Origin: Paenibacillus xerothermodurans
Lineage (GTDB): Bacteria > Bacillota > Bacilli > Paenibacillales > NBRC-103111
Assembly: GCF_002220865.2 (NCBI RefSeq)
Contig: NZ_NHRJ02000003.1
Coordinates: 187,244 to 251,243, forward strand
Direction of reading: 5' to 3'
DNA length: 64,000 bases
Under the pieces are notes generated by a model. It saw nothing but the letters and a program-made list of their open reading frames with translations, did no database searches and was not told where the DNA came from. This document shows, in pieces, positions 18,497 to 27,720 of this stretch. Positions within the stretch are counted from its first letter, which is position 1. Each line of letters opens with the position of its first letter. A program made the position numbers and the translations under genes.

Positions 18497-19036
18497 ATGA
18501 GACAACTACTGCGGGCCCTAATCGGGCTGGCCATTATATTGGGATTAGCCGCCGGTGGGCTATACTATTACGTTCAGCCGGCTGAACCCTTGGATTTGAA
18601 TTTCTCAGCAATATCGCTCCGCGATGAATTGAATCATATAATGGCGAACCGACGGCTGCAGGTGGAATTATCAGAACGGGAAGTGGACAGCCTACTCAAA
18701 ATGGCTCTGGTCACCTATCCACCGCAGCAAAAGGATATAGAAATCACAGGTGCACGATTCCGGATATTGAATGACCACATGATAGCGGATGCCAACCTAC
18801 TGTACCGTGAAAGGTGGGAAATAGGCGCGACGCTGCATTTCACCTTAGACTGGAAGGATCCGTACCTTATTGCCACGCACACCGGCACAAACATCAAGCA
18901 GCTCCAAGTACCGCCCGGCTGGTTTCAATTGGAGCCGATCCGATTCGCACCTAACGAGCATCTTCCTATGCCCTTAGCGGTACGAAATATACAGTTTTTG
19001 GAGCGCCGGGTGTTGGTGGATTTGAAGGTGCGATAA
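18497..19036 (+). CDS. Membrane-anchored protein of unknown function (YpmS-like layout)
   Basis: About 179 residues: a short basic start (MRQLLRAL), one membrane segment (IGLAIILGLAAGGLYYYV) and an extracellular domain with beta-rich character. Layout and parts such as QVELSEREVDSLLKMAL recall the YpmS/DUF2140 anchor proteins, but this is weak. ATG at 18497 is the only plausible start close to GAGAGGAG, though the distance of about 15 bases is long; GTG at 18467 is an alternative. Confidence 0.65.
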   Translation: MRQLLRALIGLAIILGLAAGGLYYYVQPAEPLDLNFSAISLRDELNHIMANRRLQVELSEREVDSLLKMALVTYPPQQKDIEITGARFRILNDHMIADANLLYRERWEIGATLHFTLDWKDPYLIATHTGTNIKQLQVPPGWFQLEPIRFAPNEHLPMPLAVRNIQFLERRVLVDLKVR

Positions 19037-19082
19037 AAACCTCGAAATTGCCTGTTACATTGGCTCATTCCGAGGTTTTTTC
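19035..19082 (+). terminator. Terminator, AAAACCTCG/CGAGGTTTTTT
   Basis: A 9-bp stem with a 26-base loop and a T run, directly after the stop at 19036. Confidence 0.75.
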
Positions 19083-19096
19083 GCGTTGCGGCGAGT

Positions 19097-20701
19097 TTAT
19101 TTCTTGCGTTTATTTACATGCGAGGCATATACGATCTCACCGGTATCCAGCTTGGCTATTTCATCGCTTGTCCAACTGGCGATCTTATTTTTGCCGGTGA
19201 CACCGGTGAGTTTGATCTTATATTTGTTCTCCAGATAGCTATGCAGTGCCGGCATATCAGCCTCCTGCAACTCACGGAGCTTTTTCTTGTCATGCAGTTG
19301 TCCCAACAGAACGCCAATCGTTTCCGCAGCTAGACTTGTGTTGGGTTGAATCCGGGCACTGCCGTACGCGATCGCTGATGCTCCCACATTTTTACCCGCG
19401 ACAATGACATTATCGTAGTTTTTCAGCAAAAAGCTGCGAAGCGGCATACCGTATTTATCCGGCCGCCCCATCTCGATGCCCCATTTGTTGGCGCTCGTGC
19501 CCTGCAGATCGAGCGGGTAGCCGCCGATGCTGACGTTGTCCCAGAACATTTTGGCGCCCAGCATGTCAGAAGGTTTCAGCACGTAGTCCGTTTCGTAATG
19601 GTTGTATTCACGGATATACAAGTAGTCAGGGTAGCCGTTCAGTTCAGCATGCTCCCACCCGGTGATGTTTTTCCGGAAATGGTCGAGAATGAGCGGCAGC
19701 TCCTTCTTGCCGAGCTCCATGGCATCCGCGACCGATTTATCGTCCGATGGATCGACCGTGTAAATGAGAAATGCGTTGATGAGCACTTCACCATCGCGTT
19801 GGTTTACCGCGTTCAAGCCGCGGAGGAACACCCGATCATTTGTAGGCTTATATTTGCTTGTCATGCCGGTAAGGCCGATGGCAAAGCTGTCGTTTACGGA
19901 CCCGCCACCGTATTTAGCGCTGCGCTCCGCCTTGCTCAGACTATTGAAGCTGGAATTAAACTTCGCCCAATCGACATTTTTAAATTTCATCATCATACCG
20001 GCACTCATATACTCGATGTTTTCCTGCCCGTAAAATTTCTCAAGCCCAGGCAGCCGGTTGACCTCCAGTTTACTGAGCAATGCGGCAAAATCTGTGTTGT
20101 CGACCCAATAGTCCGCCTTGATCGTTTTCAAGTCTCCATCTTTGGAGGAATATGTCACGGCGTTAATCGCATGAGGCCCGAATTGCCCGGGGGATTGCTT
20201 TATGTCTTGTATTGTGATCCCGGATTCGACCGGAATATCTTTGCTCAGCTTGTCAAAATACTGCGTAAACTCCGACAGCTTACGGATCTTTCCACTGCGG
20301 AAGCCGTCAAACAGCTCCTTGGCCCGTCCCTGGACAAGTGAGCGGTACTGATCGTCACGGGCTTCATCAAGAAACAGCATTTCTCCCTGCAGCACCTGAC
20401 CGCCAAAAGCTTCATGCGGATCCAACACCTTCACTTTCAAGCCTTCATCGGCTGCAGCCCTTGCCAAATACAGCCCTTCCAGTTCGCTGCCAAAAACAAC
20501 CACATCCACATCCTCCGCCGGCGTCGTTGGCGCGGGCGGTGACGCTTTGCCGTTCTCCTGCGGTGCTGCTGCCTGCGGAGGGCCTGCCGTGTCGCCGGTG
20601 CTTCCCTTGTTGAAGAAGGTCGTCGCGGAATATACCGCTCCCAGCGCTATTAGCGCAAACAGGGCCAGTCCGATCGACCATCTTTTTTGCCGCCTTTTCA
20701 T
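19097..20701 (-). CDS. Exported or anchored FAD-dependent oxidoreductase
   Basis: A 534-residue protein: basic N-terminus, signal-anchor (IGLALFALIALGAVYSATTFF), a Pro/Ala-rich linker to about residue 65, then a Rossmann-type domain starting VDVVVFGSELEGLYLARAAA, with a relaxed GxGxxG pattern, and an acidic second strand (VKVLDPHEAFGG). A late segment NYDNVIVAGKNVGASAIAYGSARIQP is typical of FAD-dependent oxidoreductases (FAD_oxidored type). It probably works outside the membrane. ATG follows GGGGAGG at about 10 bases. The substrate is unknown and no partner gene is adjacent. Confidence 0.8.
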   Translation of the reverse strand: MKRRQKRWSIGLALFALIALGAVYSATTFFNKGSTGDTAGPPQAAAPQENGKASPPAPTTPAEDVDVVVFGSELEGLYLARAAADEGLKVKVLDPHEAFGGQVLQGEMLFLDEARDDQYRSLVQGRAKELFDGFRSGKIRKLSEFTQYFDKLSKDIPVESGITIQDIKQSPGQFGPHAINAVTYSSKDGDLKTIKADYWVDNTDFAALLSKLEVNRLPGLEKFYGQENIEYMSAGMMMKFKNVDWAKFNSSFNSLSKAERSAKYGGGSVNDSFAIGLTGMTSKYKPTNDRVFLRGLNAVNQRDGEVLINAFLIYTVDPSDDKSVADAMELGKKELPLILDHFRKNITGWEHAELNGYPDYLYIREYNHYETDYVLKPSDMLGAKMFWDNVSIGGYPLDLQGTSANKWGIEMGRPDKYGMPLRSFLLKNYDNVIVAGKNVGASAIAYGSARIQPNTSLAAETIGVLLGQLHDKKKLRELQEADMPALHSYLENKYKIKLTGVTGKNKIASWTSDEIAKLDTGEIVYASHVNKRKK

Positions 20702-21016
20702 TGTTTATCAGCCTCCCCGAGAACCCCACGTTTCGCTGCCGTGCAATCCCGTTTTTACTGCTTCATTCAGTAAGTCTACCATTTCTGCCGCGTGTGATCA
20801 AAAGACCCCCATAAAGATTTTTGCCCAGGCGAAACCATGTAGTAAAATGATGGAATCCTTCGCGAAGGTGCTCATTTTATGATCCGATAAATTACAAATC
20901 GGGGAGCGACACGGCTGATAAAATAGCGTCATAAGGTGCTCTGTGCACAGCACATTTGGTTGCGCTTCATCTTATTATGCCGGACCGCGCTTCACCTACA
21001 AAAGGAGAGTTTCAGG

Positions 21017-22015
21017 ATGAATAATTCATTCAAAAAGGTAGTCGTATCCGGTCTAACGTTGGCTATGGTGTTAGGAGGCTCCAGTGCAGCGTTCGCTGAT
21101 GGTAAGGGCCGAGGGCACGATGACGATAGAGACAACGTCAAAGGACACGATGGACGCAATACTATCCATGACGATTATGACAACGATTACAAAAACATGC
21201 ATTTCAAGCTGTGGTTCGATGATGTGAAGGGTGCCGATGTAGAGTGGGCGTCGCGGTATATCGCGAGTCTTGCTTCCAAAAGAGTGTTCGAGGGCTACGA
21301 GGACGGGACATTCCAGCCGCGCAAAACGATCACCAGAATCGAAGCGATTACAGCCGCCGTGCGCTTGATGGGACTTCGCGACCAAGCCGAATCCAACGAA
21401 GCGAAATCCGCCCACCTGAACTTCAAGGATGCGGATAAGCTGAAAGAGAAATATCCGTGGGCGACAGGCTATGTCAGCGTTGCACTGAAAAATGACCTGT
21501 TCCAGGAGTCCGATGCCGAAATAAAACCCGAGCAGCCCGCGGACCGGTTGTGGGCGACTACGCTGCTGATCAAGGCTCTTAAGCTGCAAAATGAGGCCAA
21601 AGACAAAATGAATGTGAAGCTCTCCTTCAAGGATGCGGATAAAATCCCGGCCGGTTCGGTAGGTTATGTAGCTCTGGCTATCGACAAGGATCTGATCGAC
21701 GGCTACGAAGACAATACATTCCGCCCGAATAATCCGGTTACCCGCGCAGAATTGGCCGCGCTGCTGGATCGTACTGGTATGCAGCTGCCGGACAACACGG
21801 CGGTTCGCGGGACAGTGAGCGCTGCGGTCAGCAACAACGTGCTGACACTCAGCTCCAATGATCAGCCGTACAGCGTTGAACTCGATAACGACGCGTTCAT
21901 TTTCCGCAACGGTGAGAAAGTGTCGGCAGGTGCACTGAAGGCCGGTGACAGTGTGCTCGTGCGTACTTATGAAGGTAAAGCTATTTTCATTGACGTGATC
22001 AAAGCCGTAAATTAA
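21017..22015 (+). CDS. S-layer homology (SLH) domain cell-wall protein
   Basis: A secreted 332-residue protein. Signal peptide MNNSFKKVVVSGLTLAMVLG ending in AAFA-DG; then a charged Asp/His-rich stretch (residues about 32-55); then three SLH-like units: one with GYEDGTFQPRKTITRIEAI, a degenerate second with DAEIKPEQPADRLWA, and a third with GYEDNTFRPNNPVTRAELA. The C-terminal 70 residues form a small beta domain (VRGTVSAAVSNNVLTL, then AGDSVLVRTYEGK). SLH domains bind pyruvylated wall polymers, so the protein is likely wall-bound. ATG at 21017 follows AAAGGAGAG. Substrate or partner of the C-terminal part is unknown. Confidence 0.9.
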   Translation: MNNSFKKVVVSGLTLAMVLGGSSAAFADGKGRGHDDDRDNVKGHDGRNTIHDDYDNDYKNMHFKLWFDDVKGADVEWASRYIASLASKRVFEGYEDGTFQPRKTITRIEAITAAVRLMGLRDQAESNEAKSAHLNFKDADKLKEKYPWATGYVSVALKNDLFQESDAEIKPEQPADRLWATTLLIKALKLQNEAKDKMNVKLSFKDADKIPAGSVGYVALAIDKDLIDGYEDNTFRPNNPVTRAELAALLDRTGMQLPDNTAVRGTVSAAVSNNVLTLSSNDQPYSVELDNDAFIFRNGEKVSAGALKAGDSVLVRTYEGKAIFIDVIKAVN

Positions 22016-22113
22016 CTCACGAAAGCAGGATACGATAACAACATCAGATCAGAGAGATAACAGATAACAAATAGATCATACAAACAGAGACAAAGGTTAG
22101 ATTTATAGCGATA

Positions 22114-22161
22114 GTAGTCCTTCCGCCTAAGCGCAAAGCCGGGTGGGGGGACTGTTTTGGT
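22114..22161 (+). terminator. Terminator after SLH gene
   Basis: AGTCCTTCCGCCT pairs imperfectly with GGGTGGGGGGACT and is followed by GTTTTGGTTTT. Confidence 0.6.
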
Positions 22162-22225
22162 TTTATGTGTCCGGGGAAGATGGTGCTATGGTTTGACTTG
22201 CTGCCTGCCCCTTAGTAACTGGTTA

Positions 22226-22253
22226 TGGACAATGGTGACTCACAGTGTATAAT
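22226..22253 (+). promoter_or_regulatory. SigA-type promoter of ilvA
   Basis: TGGACA at 22226-22231 and a perfect TATAAT at 22248-22253 with a 16-base spacer. No T-box leader is seen between it and the gene. Confidence 0.6.
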
Positions 22254-22323
22254 AAATAAAATTAGTTCGAGCCCGGCTTTCGCCGTGCGGTGGATACGTA
22301 TTCAACATGGAGTGGGGGATCAT

Positions 22324-23580
22324 ATGAGCAGTCACAACATCAGATTGGAAGATATCATTGTTGCAGGCCATGTGTTGAAGGACGTCGTTCATCACACGCC
22401 TCTGCAGAAGAACTTCATACTATCTGAAAAATATAATTGTAACGTCTATCTGAAGCGGGAGGATCTGCAGGTTGTTCGGTCGTTTAAAATTCGCGGCGCC
22501 TATAATTTGATGAAAAGTTTACCAGAGGGAAAATTGGTGAAAGGGGTAGTATGCGCAAGCGCAGGAAATCATGCACAGGGATTGGCGTACTCATGCAAAG
22601 CGCTTCAAGTTCCGGGCAAAATCTTTATGCCTACGACCACCCCGAGACAAAAAATTTCACAGGTAAAACTATTTGGCGGATCGTTCATTGAAGTCATGCT
22701 GACCGGGGACACATTCGATGACGCTTTGAATGAGGCGTTGAGTTACAGCTCTCGTGAAGGAATGCAATTTGTCCATCCGTTCGATCACGAGAAGGTAATA
22801 GCAGGGCAAGGAACAGTGGGCCTGGAGTTGATGAACGATATGCGTGAGCCTCTCGATTTTGTGTTCGCCGGCATCGGCGGAGGGGGCTTGGCGGCAGGAG
22901 TCGGCACGTATATGAAGGGCATTACTCCCGCCACCCAAGTCATCGGAGTCGAGGCTACCGGTGCACCGTCTATGCGGCAGTCGATTGACCGGGGCGAGAT
23001 CATTACCCTCACAGAAGAAATAGATAAATTCGTTGATGGCACAGCGGTTAGAAGGGTCGGCGAGTTGACTTACGATATTTGCCAAAAAGTGATTGACGAC
23101 ATTGTCGTCGTGCCGGAGGGTAAAGTCTGCACGACCATACTGGAGCTGTACAATGAAAATGCGATCGTAGCGGAACCCGCAGGGGCACTGAGCATTGCGG
23201 CGCTGGATTTTTACCGCGAGCAAATCGCCGGGAAAAATGTAGTATGCATCATCAGCGGCGGCAATAATGACATCGACCGGATGCAGGAGATCAAGGAACG
23301 GTCGCTCATCTACGAAGGATTGAAACATTATTTTACGGTGGAGTTTCCTCAGCGGGCTGGAGCTTTACGTGAATTCCTGGACGAAGTACTCGGTCCGAAC
23401 GATGATATCACCCGGTTTGAATACACGAAGAAGACCAGCAAGGAAAATGGTCCTGCCCTGGTGGGCATTGAGTTGAAAAACAAGGAGGACTATACGCCTC
23501 TTATCGAACGAATGAACACCAAAGGGATCAAGTATGTCGAAATCAACAAAAATCCGCATTTATTTAATTTGTTGATTTAA
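22324..23580 (+). CDS. ilvA: Threonine dehydratase, biosynthetic short form
   Basis: PLP enzyme converting threonine to 2-oxobutyrate for isoleucine synthesis, 418 residues, like Bacillus IlvA. The PLP lysine is in VVRSFKIRGAYNL; the phosphate cradle is GIGGGGLAAG; SSGNH-like segment reads CASAGNHAQG. A single ACT-like regulatory region follows (HYFTVEFPQRAGALREFLDE), so feedback control by isoleucine is possible. ATG at 22324 follows GGAGTGGGGG. Its last 17 bases overlap a small gene on the other strand. Confidence 0.94.
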   Translation: MSSHNIRLEDIIVAGHVLKDVVHHTPLQKNFILSEKYNCNVYLKREDLQVVRSFKIRGAYNLMKSLPEGKLVKGVVCASAGNHAQGLAYSCKALQVPGKIFMPTTTPRQKISQVKLFGGSFIEVMLTGDTFDDALNEALSYSSREGMQFVHPFDHEKVIAGQGTVGLELMNDMREPLDFVFAGIGGGGLAAGVGTYMKGITPATQVIGVEATGAPSMRQSIDRGEIITLTEEIDKFVDGTAVRRVGELTYDICQKVIDDIVVVPEGKVCTTILELYNENAIVAEPAGALSIAALDFYREQIAGKNVVCIISGGNNDIDRMQEIKERSLIYEGLKHYFTVEFPQRAGALREFLDEVLGPNDDITRFEYTKKTSKENGPALVGIELKNKEDYTPLIERMNTKGIKYVEINKNPHLFNLLI

Positions 23581-23725
23581 TCTCGATGAGAATGGTATCC
23601 CTGCCTTGCCGCTCCATATCCTGAATGGTTTGTATGAGTTTGATTGCGGCCTTCCATTTATTTTGCTCGACGGCTGAGTGGACAATTTCAATCAGGTCAT
23701 TCTTCGTAGTGAGGTTATACTGCAT
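23564..23725 (-). CDS. 53-residue conserved-looking small protein
   Basis: A minus-strand ORF starting with ATG behind AAGGAG (8 bases). The product begins MQYNLTTKNDLIEIVHSAVE, continues QNKWKAAIKLIQTIQDMERQ and ends with IEIKSTN. It is helical and charged, with no membrane segment. It overlaps the end of ilvA by 17 bases tail to tail. The good ribosome site and regular composition support a real gene; the family is not recognised. Confidence 0.55.
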   Translation of the reverse strand: MQYNLTTKNDLIEIVHSAVEQNKWKAAIKLIQTIQDMERQGRDTILIEIKSTN

Positions 23726-23857
23726 CGGCGTCGCTCCTTCTGCTTGGTAACAATAATATTCTCCCTGATTGGTCGTTTTTAAACGTGTTCATCGCTGTCA
23801 CTGCTGCATAAAGTGTCATACGAGCCAGCCGGTGTATGTTTTTCCGCCGGTGAACGA

Positions 23858-23903
23858 CAAAAAAGCCGGATCTCTTCTTAACGAAAGAGGTCCGGCTTTC
23901 TAT
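23858..23903 (-). terminator. Terminator of the aminotransferase gene
   Basis: AAAGCCGGACCTCTTTC pairs with GAAGAGATCCGGCTTTTTT on the minus strand, straight after the stop at 23910. Confidence 0.88.
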
Positions 23904-23909
23904 TTTGTT

Positions 23910-25217
23910 TTAATTTGCAGTCACTCGCTGTACTTCCTGTGCGCCTTGGAAGATAGTATCGAACAATTCCTGCAAGTTCTCTTCTTCAATGCAGGAAAAC
24001 GCCACGCGCAAATCGGTTTCACCCAGTGCTATCGTGCCGACGCCGTACTTATCAAGCAGATGCAGGCGTAGCACTTCCGCATCTACCGTCTTCAGCTTCA
24101 AGCACATGAAATATCCGGAGTTGAACGGGTAATATTCCCATACTGCATCGTACTTTCCGCTGTCGAGAATCGCTTTCACCTTGTTGGCTCGGCCTTTCAT
24201 AATCTCGAATTTCTCTTGCTTCTGGGCTTTGAATTCAGGCGATTTGAGAGCATGCAGCACGAATGTTTGGGATGGATGAGGTCCGCTAGAAATGGTCGCG
24301 CGCACAATACCCATCGTCTTTTGCTCTAGCGCGGCCAAGGTAGCTTCGCTCTGTCCGGTGTAGGTGATGAAGCCTACACGGAACCCCCATACGTACTCCT
24401 CTTTGGTAGCCCCGTCGATTTTGATACACAATACACGGGAGTTCAAACTGGCCAGCTGTCCAGCAAGCGACTCTTGCAGAGAATCCTCAAAAAACAAGCC
24501 GAAATACGCGTCGTCTGTCACTGCGACTACATTGATGCCTGCCTCCGAAGCTTCCTTGATAACTTCGACGATCTGCCGCCCTTCTTCCGGGTTTGGTGTG
24601 TAGCCGGTCGGATTGTTCGGGAAATTCAGTAGGACGATAGCCTTGCCCTTGTTTTTCTGAGCCAGGAGCGCTTCGCGGAATGCCGTTGTGTGAAATTGGC
24701 GCTCGTCGTTGTAAAGCGGATAGTTGACGATTTCGGCGCCGCGGCGGATACCAAACGTCAACTCGTAGTTTTCCCAGTTTTTGTCCGGGATGACAACTGC
24801 GTCGCCGGGGTCGGCGAATAGGTCGGCAACGATGCTGAGCCCGTGGGTCAGTGCATTGGTTACAATAGGGCTGCCGAGAGCGACGCCCTCCAATGACGGA
24901 TTCTCCTCAATCATCTTGCTGCGCCAAGCGGCGCGAAGCTCTGGTTTCCCCGCAGGCGGGGCATACTCGTATAGATCCTTCGGATTGTACGCGGACAATG
25001 TATCTTGAATGACCTTCAGGTGCATTGGCTGCCCATTCTCGAGTGCCGTACCGATGGTCGCGTTAAATTTCTTAGCTTTTTGCTTCGCTTCAGCGGATTG
25101 GCTGAGGATACCGACTTTAGGAAAATAGATTTGCTTGCCCAACGTGGAAAGCATTTCGTAGACATGAGGACTTTCTTTTGCAATCGTGTCGTTCAGCTGT
25201 TGTGCAAGAGGATTCAT
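23910..25217 (-). CDS. PLP-dependent aminotransferase, class I/II
   Basis: A 435-residue fold-type I aminotransferase. Recognisable parts are AYNPKDLYEYAPPAGKPELR, the cofactor region TNALTHGLSIVADLF, NFPNNPTGYTP, the DDAYFG Asp-Tyr pair and the PLP lysine in KIDGATKEEYVWGFRVGF, with the substrate Arg region near LRVAFSC. Its closest type in memory is the aspartate/aromatic aminotransferase group found as a stand-alone gene in Paenibacillus; the amino donor cannot be fixed. ATG is preceded by GGAAGGAT. It forms a single-gene unit. Confidence 0.88.
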   Translation of the reverse strand: MNPLAQQLNDTIAKESPHVYEMLSTLGKQIYFPKVGILSQSAEAKQKAKKFNATIGTALENGQPMHLKVIQDTLSAYNPKDLYEYAPPAGKPELRAAWRSKMIEENPSLEGVALGSPIVTNALTHGLSIVADLFADPGDAVVIPDKNWENYELTFGIRRGAEIVNYPLYNDERQFHTTAFREALLAQKNKGKAIVLLNFPNNPTGYTPNPEEGRQIVEVIKEASEAGINVVAVTDDAYFGLFFEDSLQESLAGQLASLNSRVLCIKIDGATKEEYVWGFRVGFITYTGQSEATLAALEQKTMGIVRATISSGPHPSQTFVLHALKSPEFKAQKQEKFEIMKGRANKVKAILDSGKYDAVWEYYPFNSGYFMCLKLKTVDAEVLRLHLLDKYGVGTIALGETDLRVAFSCIEEENLQELFDTIFQGAQEVQRVTAN

Positions 25218-25441
25218 GAGGACCCATCCTTCCGTAATCTAGCTTATCTTTTAATAGAACGTATGATGATATGAGGCCTAACTTTTAGGGTTCATTATAC
25301 CATTATGGCCCGGGTGCGTCACTGTGCATTTGGTAAAACGCCTCACATTTTTTTATGCGGAATCCGCGCTGTAGCCGGGGAAATTAATTTATGTTACCAT
25401 ATACAGGGGATGGAGGCACGGGATTCCGGCTTTTTATTCAT

Positions 25442-25455
25442 AGAAAGCGCTGTCA
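25442..25455 (+). promoter_or_regulatory. Probable cre box ahead of kduI
   Basis: AGAAAGCGCTGTCA matches the cre consensus at 12 of 14 positions and lies 48 bases before the kduI ATG. Confidence 0.5.
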
Positions 25456-25502
25456 CGGAATTCGGCTGTTCGCCCGAAATTTTTCTGGGGAGGAAATCAT
25501 AG

Positions 25503-26336
25503 ATGGAAGTGCGCTACGCAACAAATCCTGCTGCAACGAAAACATATGATTCGGAAACATTGAGAAGCGAGTTTTTGATCGAAAACTTGTTTGTGCCCGG
25601 CCAACTGAACTTGGTATACAGTCACGTTGACCGTTTTATTACGGGTGGTGTCATCCCAACTGCGGAGCCGATCAAGCTCGAAGCGGACAAGCGTGAAATG
25701 GGCGCAGACTTTTTTTTGGAACGCCGTGAAATCGGTATCATTAACGTAGGACCTAAGGGTTCCGTCACGGTGGACGGTACGGAATATGAGCTGGACACCA
25801 AGGATGGTTTGTACATAGGACTTGGAAACAAAGAGGTCATTTTCAAAAGTGCGGACGCGGCTAACCCGGCTCGGTTCTATCTGTCTTCCACGCCGGCACA
25901 TAAGAATTACCCAACCGTAAAAATCGCTTTGAGCGAAGCGGAATCCGAGCATTTGGGCTCAATTACTTCCTCCAATGAGCGGGTAATTCACCGCTATATT
26001 CATTTAAATGGCGTTCAAAGCTGTCAGCTGGTCATGGGCATGACGCTGCTGAAACCGGGCAACATGTGGAACACCATGCCGTGCCATACGCATAACCGCC
26101 GGTCCGAGGTGTATTTTTACTTCGACATGCCGGAAGACGGCCTGGTGTTCCACTTGATGGGTGAGCCGAGTGAAACCCGTCACCTTGTCGTACGCAACGA
26201 GCAGGCTGTTATCTCTCCAAGCTGGTCGATTCATTCGGGAGTCGGCACCAACAACTACACGTTTATTTGGGCGATGGCTGGGGAGAACCAAGTGTTCCAC
26301 GATATGGACATGGTTGCACCGAAAGATCTGCGCTGA
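25503..26336 (+). CDS. kduI: 5-keto-4-deoxyuronate isomerase
   Basis: Cytoplasmic zinc isomerase converting 4-deoxy-L-threo-5-hexosulose uronate to 3-deoxy-D-glycero-2,5-hexodiulosonate in pectin and glycosaminoglycan breakdown. The 277-residue length and the cupin metal site CHTHNRRSEVYFYFDM plus the later SPSWSIHSGVG and ENQVFHDMD are typical. ATG follows GGGAGGAAATC. It usually stands with kduD and pectate lyases; here it is alone, with a candidate cre box in front. Confidence 0.95.
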   Translation: MEVRYATNPAATKTYDSETLRSEFLIENLFVPGQLNLVYSHVDRFITGGVIPTAEPIKLEADKREMGADFFLERREIGIINVGPKGSVTVDGTEYELDTKDGLYIGLGNKEVIFKSADAANPARFYLSSTPAHKNYPTVKIALSEAESEHLGSITSSNERVIHRYIHLNGVQSCQLVMGMTLLKPGNMWNTMPCHTHNRRSEVYFYFDMPEDGLVFHLMGEPSETRHLVVRNEQAVISPSWSIHSGVGTNNYTFIWAMAGENQVFHDMDMVAPKDLR

Positions 26337-26376
26337 TATATTTGCAGTTGTACTATCAATAGACTTTGACACTGCC

Positions 26377-26402
26377 AGGGCGCCGCAAGGCGTCCTTTTT
26401 GC
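26377..26402 (+). terminator. Terminator after kduI
   Basis: AGGGCGCC-GCAA-GGCGTCCT followed by TTTTT; the stem has small mismatches. Confidence 0.75.
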
Positions 26403-26590
26403 CTGAACACAAGAGGTAACCTGAAACCTGATGAGGAAGCTATGAGTGGCACTCGGGCATAAGCGAAGCTTCCTGCCGTTGCACATCTCATCGTTGTGTG
26501 AGCATGTGCAGCTGCGTGGAGCCAGCGTCGTACAGGAAGATGGAGCGCGTGAAGGGGGCGGAGAATTGGTAAGCGCCGGTACGGGGGAAC

Positions 26591-26638
26591 AAAGAAAGGA
26601 AGCTGGTGCCACAAATCCCACACTCTCAGCTTCCTTTC
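26591..26638 (-). terminator. Terminator of psd
   Basis: GGAAGCTG and CAGCTTCC pair on the minus strand with a 21-base loop, then TTTCTTTG follows, about 50 bases past the psd stop. Confidence 0.65.
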
Positions 26639-26684
26639 GTGGCGTAAGGAGGGCTGCGCCTTACGGCGGTCACACGTTTACCGT

Positions 26685-27467
26685 TTACTTCAGTATACCT
26701 AAGCGCTCGCCCATCTTCACTTTACTGCCTACTTCCAGATCCGGACGGCTGTCAAAAGTATCTGTTTCCAACAGGAGCACCACGGTGGAACCGAACTCAA
26801 AGTAAGCCAGCTCGTCACCCCGGCCTGGCCGGTCGGACAGTGGAGACACGTATTTGATGCTGCTTACGTTCATCGCTCCGACTTTGACTACGGCCAGCTC
26901 GCCGGTTTCATGCTGCATGTAGGTAATCAGCCTCTCGTTCCGGCTCAACACTCTGCGCATGTTGCGAAGTCCGAACTCATTCACGGGGTAAACCTTGCCG
27001 GGAATATGTTCCTTTTCGATGATGTCGCCTTCGATCGGGGAATGGATTCTGTGGTAATCCGTCGGGCTCAAATACAGCACAAAATAGAACCCGTTCTTGT
27101 AGTTCACGGTACGCGGTGAGTGATTAAGCATTTCCTCTACCGTATAATCCTGACCCTTTACATTCAATATTAAGCCTTCGCGGATCGGGCCCATCCCGGT
27201 GATCGTGGCGTCGACGGGGCTGACTAGCACCTGATCCTCCGGATCGATAGGACGAAGTCCCTGTTTAAGCCGTCTGGTGAAAAAGTCGTTGAGTGAGACG
27301 TATTCGGTCCACGGTTTTTCCGCATCCTCCAACGGGATGCCGTATATTTTGGCGAAGCGTTGGATAAGCCCGCGGCTCGCTCTCGATTTTGCGAAACTGC
27401 CTGTTAATCTGGAAATGAATTTGCGGGATGATAGCTCCGTTAGCAAGCGGAAAAAAGATTTTGTCAT
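26685..27467 (-). CDS. psd: Phosphatidylserine decarboxylase proenzyme
   Basis: Membrane-associated pyruvoyl enzyme making phosphatidylethanolamine. The 260-residue precursor has VSPVDATITGMG (catalytic Asp), FYFVLYLSPTDYHRIHSP (His residues) and the self-cleavage site in YFEFGSTVVLL, where the LGST motif reads FGST and Ser becomes the pyruvoyl group. The start follows AGGTGA. The usual partner pssA is not in view. Confidence 0.93.
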   Translation of the reverse strand: MTKSFFRLLTELSSRKFISRLTGSFAKSRASRGLIQRFAKIYGIPLEDAEKPWTEYVSLNDFFTRRLKQGLRPIDPEDQVLVSPVDATITGMGPIREGLILNVKGQDYTVEEMLNHSPRTVNYKNGFYFVLYLSPTDYHRIHSPIEGDIIEKEHIPGKVYPVNEFGLRNMRRVLSRNERLITYMQHETGELAVVKVGAMNVSSIKYVSPLSDRPGRGDELAYFEFGSTVVLLLETDTFDSRPDLEVGSKVKMGERLGILK

Positions 27468-27607
27468 GAATTCGCGTTCACCTGTTTCTTTCTTAATGTT
27501 GATCTATCGAATATCTTGACATATTACTTTCTGTAACGCAAGAAAAAGCCACCCTACTTGCACCGCGGTTGCGGGGCGCTGCACTTAGATCACAAAGACT
27601 GCATCGC

Positions 27608-27658
27608 CCCCTGCTAGGGGAGCACGGCGCATCACGCCCTGCTAGGGGAGCACGGCGG
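27608..27658. repeat. Short direct repeat, about 21 bp twice
   Basis: CCCTGCTAGGGGAGCACGGC occurs at about 27608 and again at about 27637, followed by a GGCGGTGCTCCGCCGCC hairpin. It lies in the GC-rich gap between psd and the next minus-strand gene. Confidence 0.7.
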
Positions 27659-27720
27659 TGCTCCGCCGCCGGGTGGACGGGCCAATGCGAACGTCAGCCC
27701 GGTGACAGAGTCCAGTCCGG

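Noticed and set aside
18216-18500. 94-codon ORF over the tandem repeat
   Set aside because: It is open only because the repeat period of 72 is a multiple of three; the start has no ribosome site.
22162-22323. T-box leader for ilvA
   Set aside because: No AGGGTGGNACCGCG-type block and no matching terminator were found.
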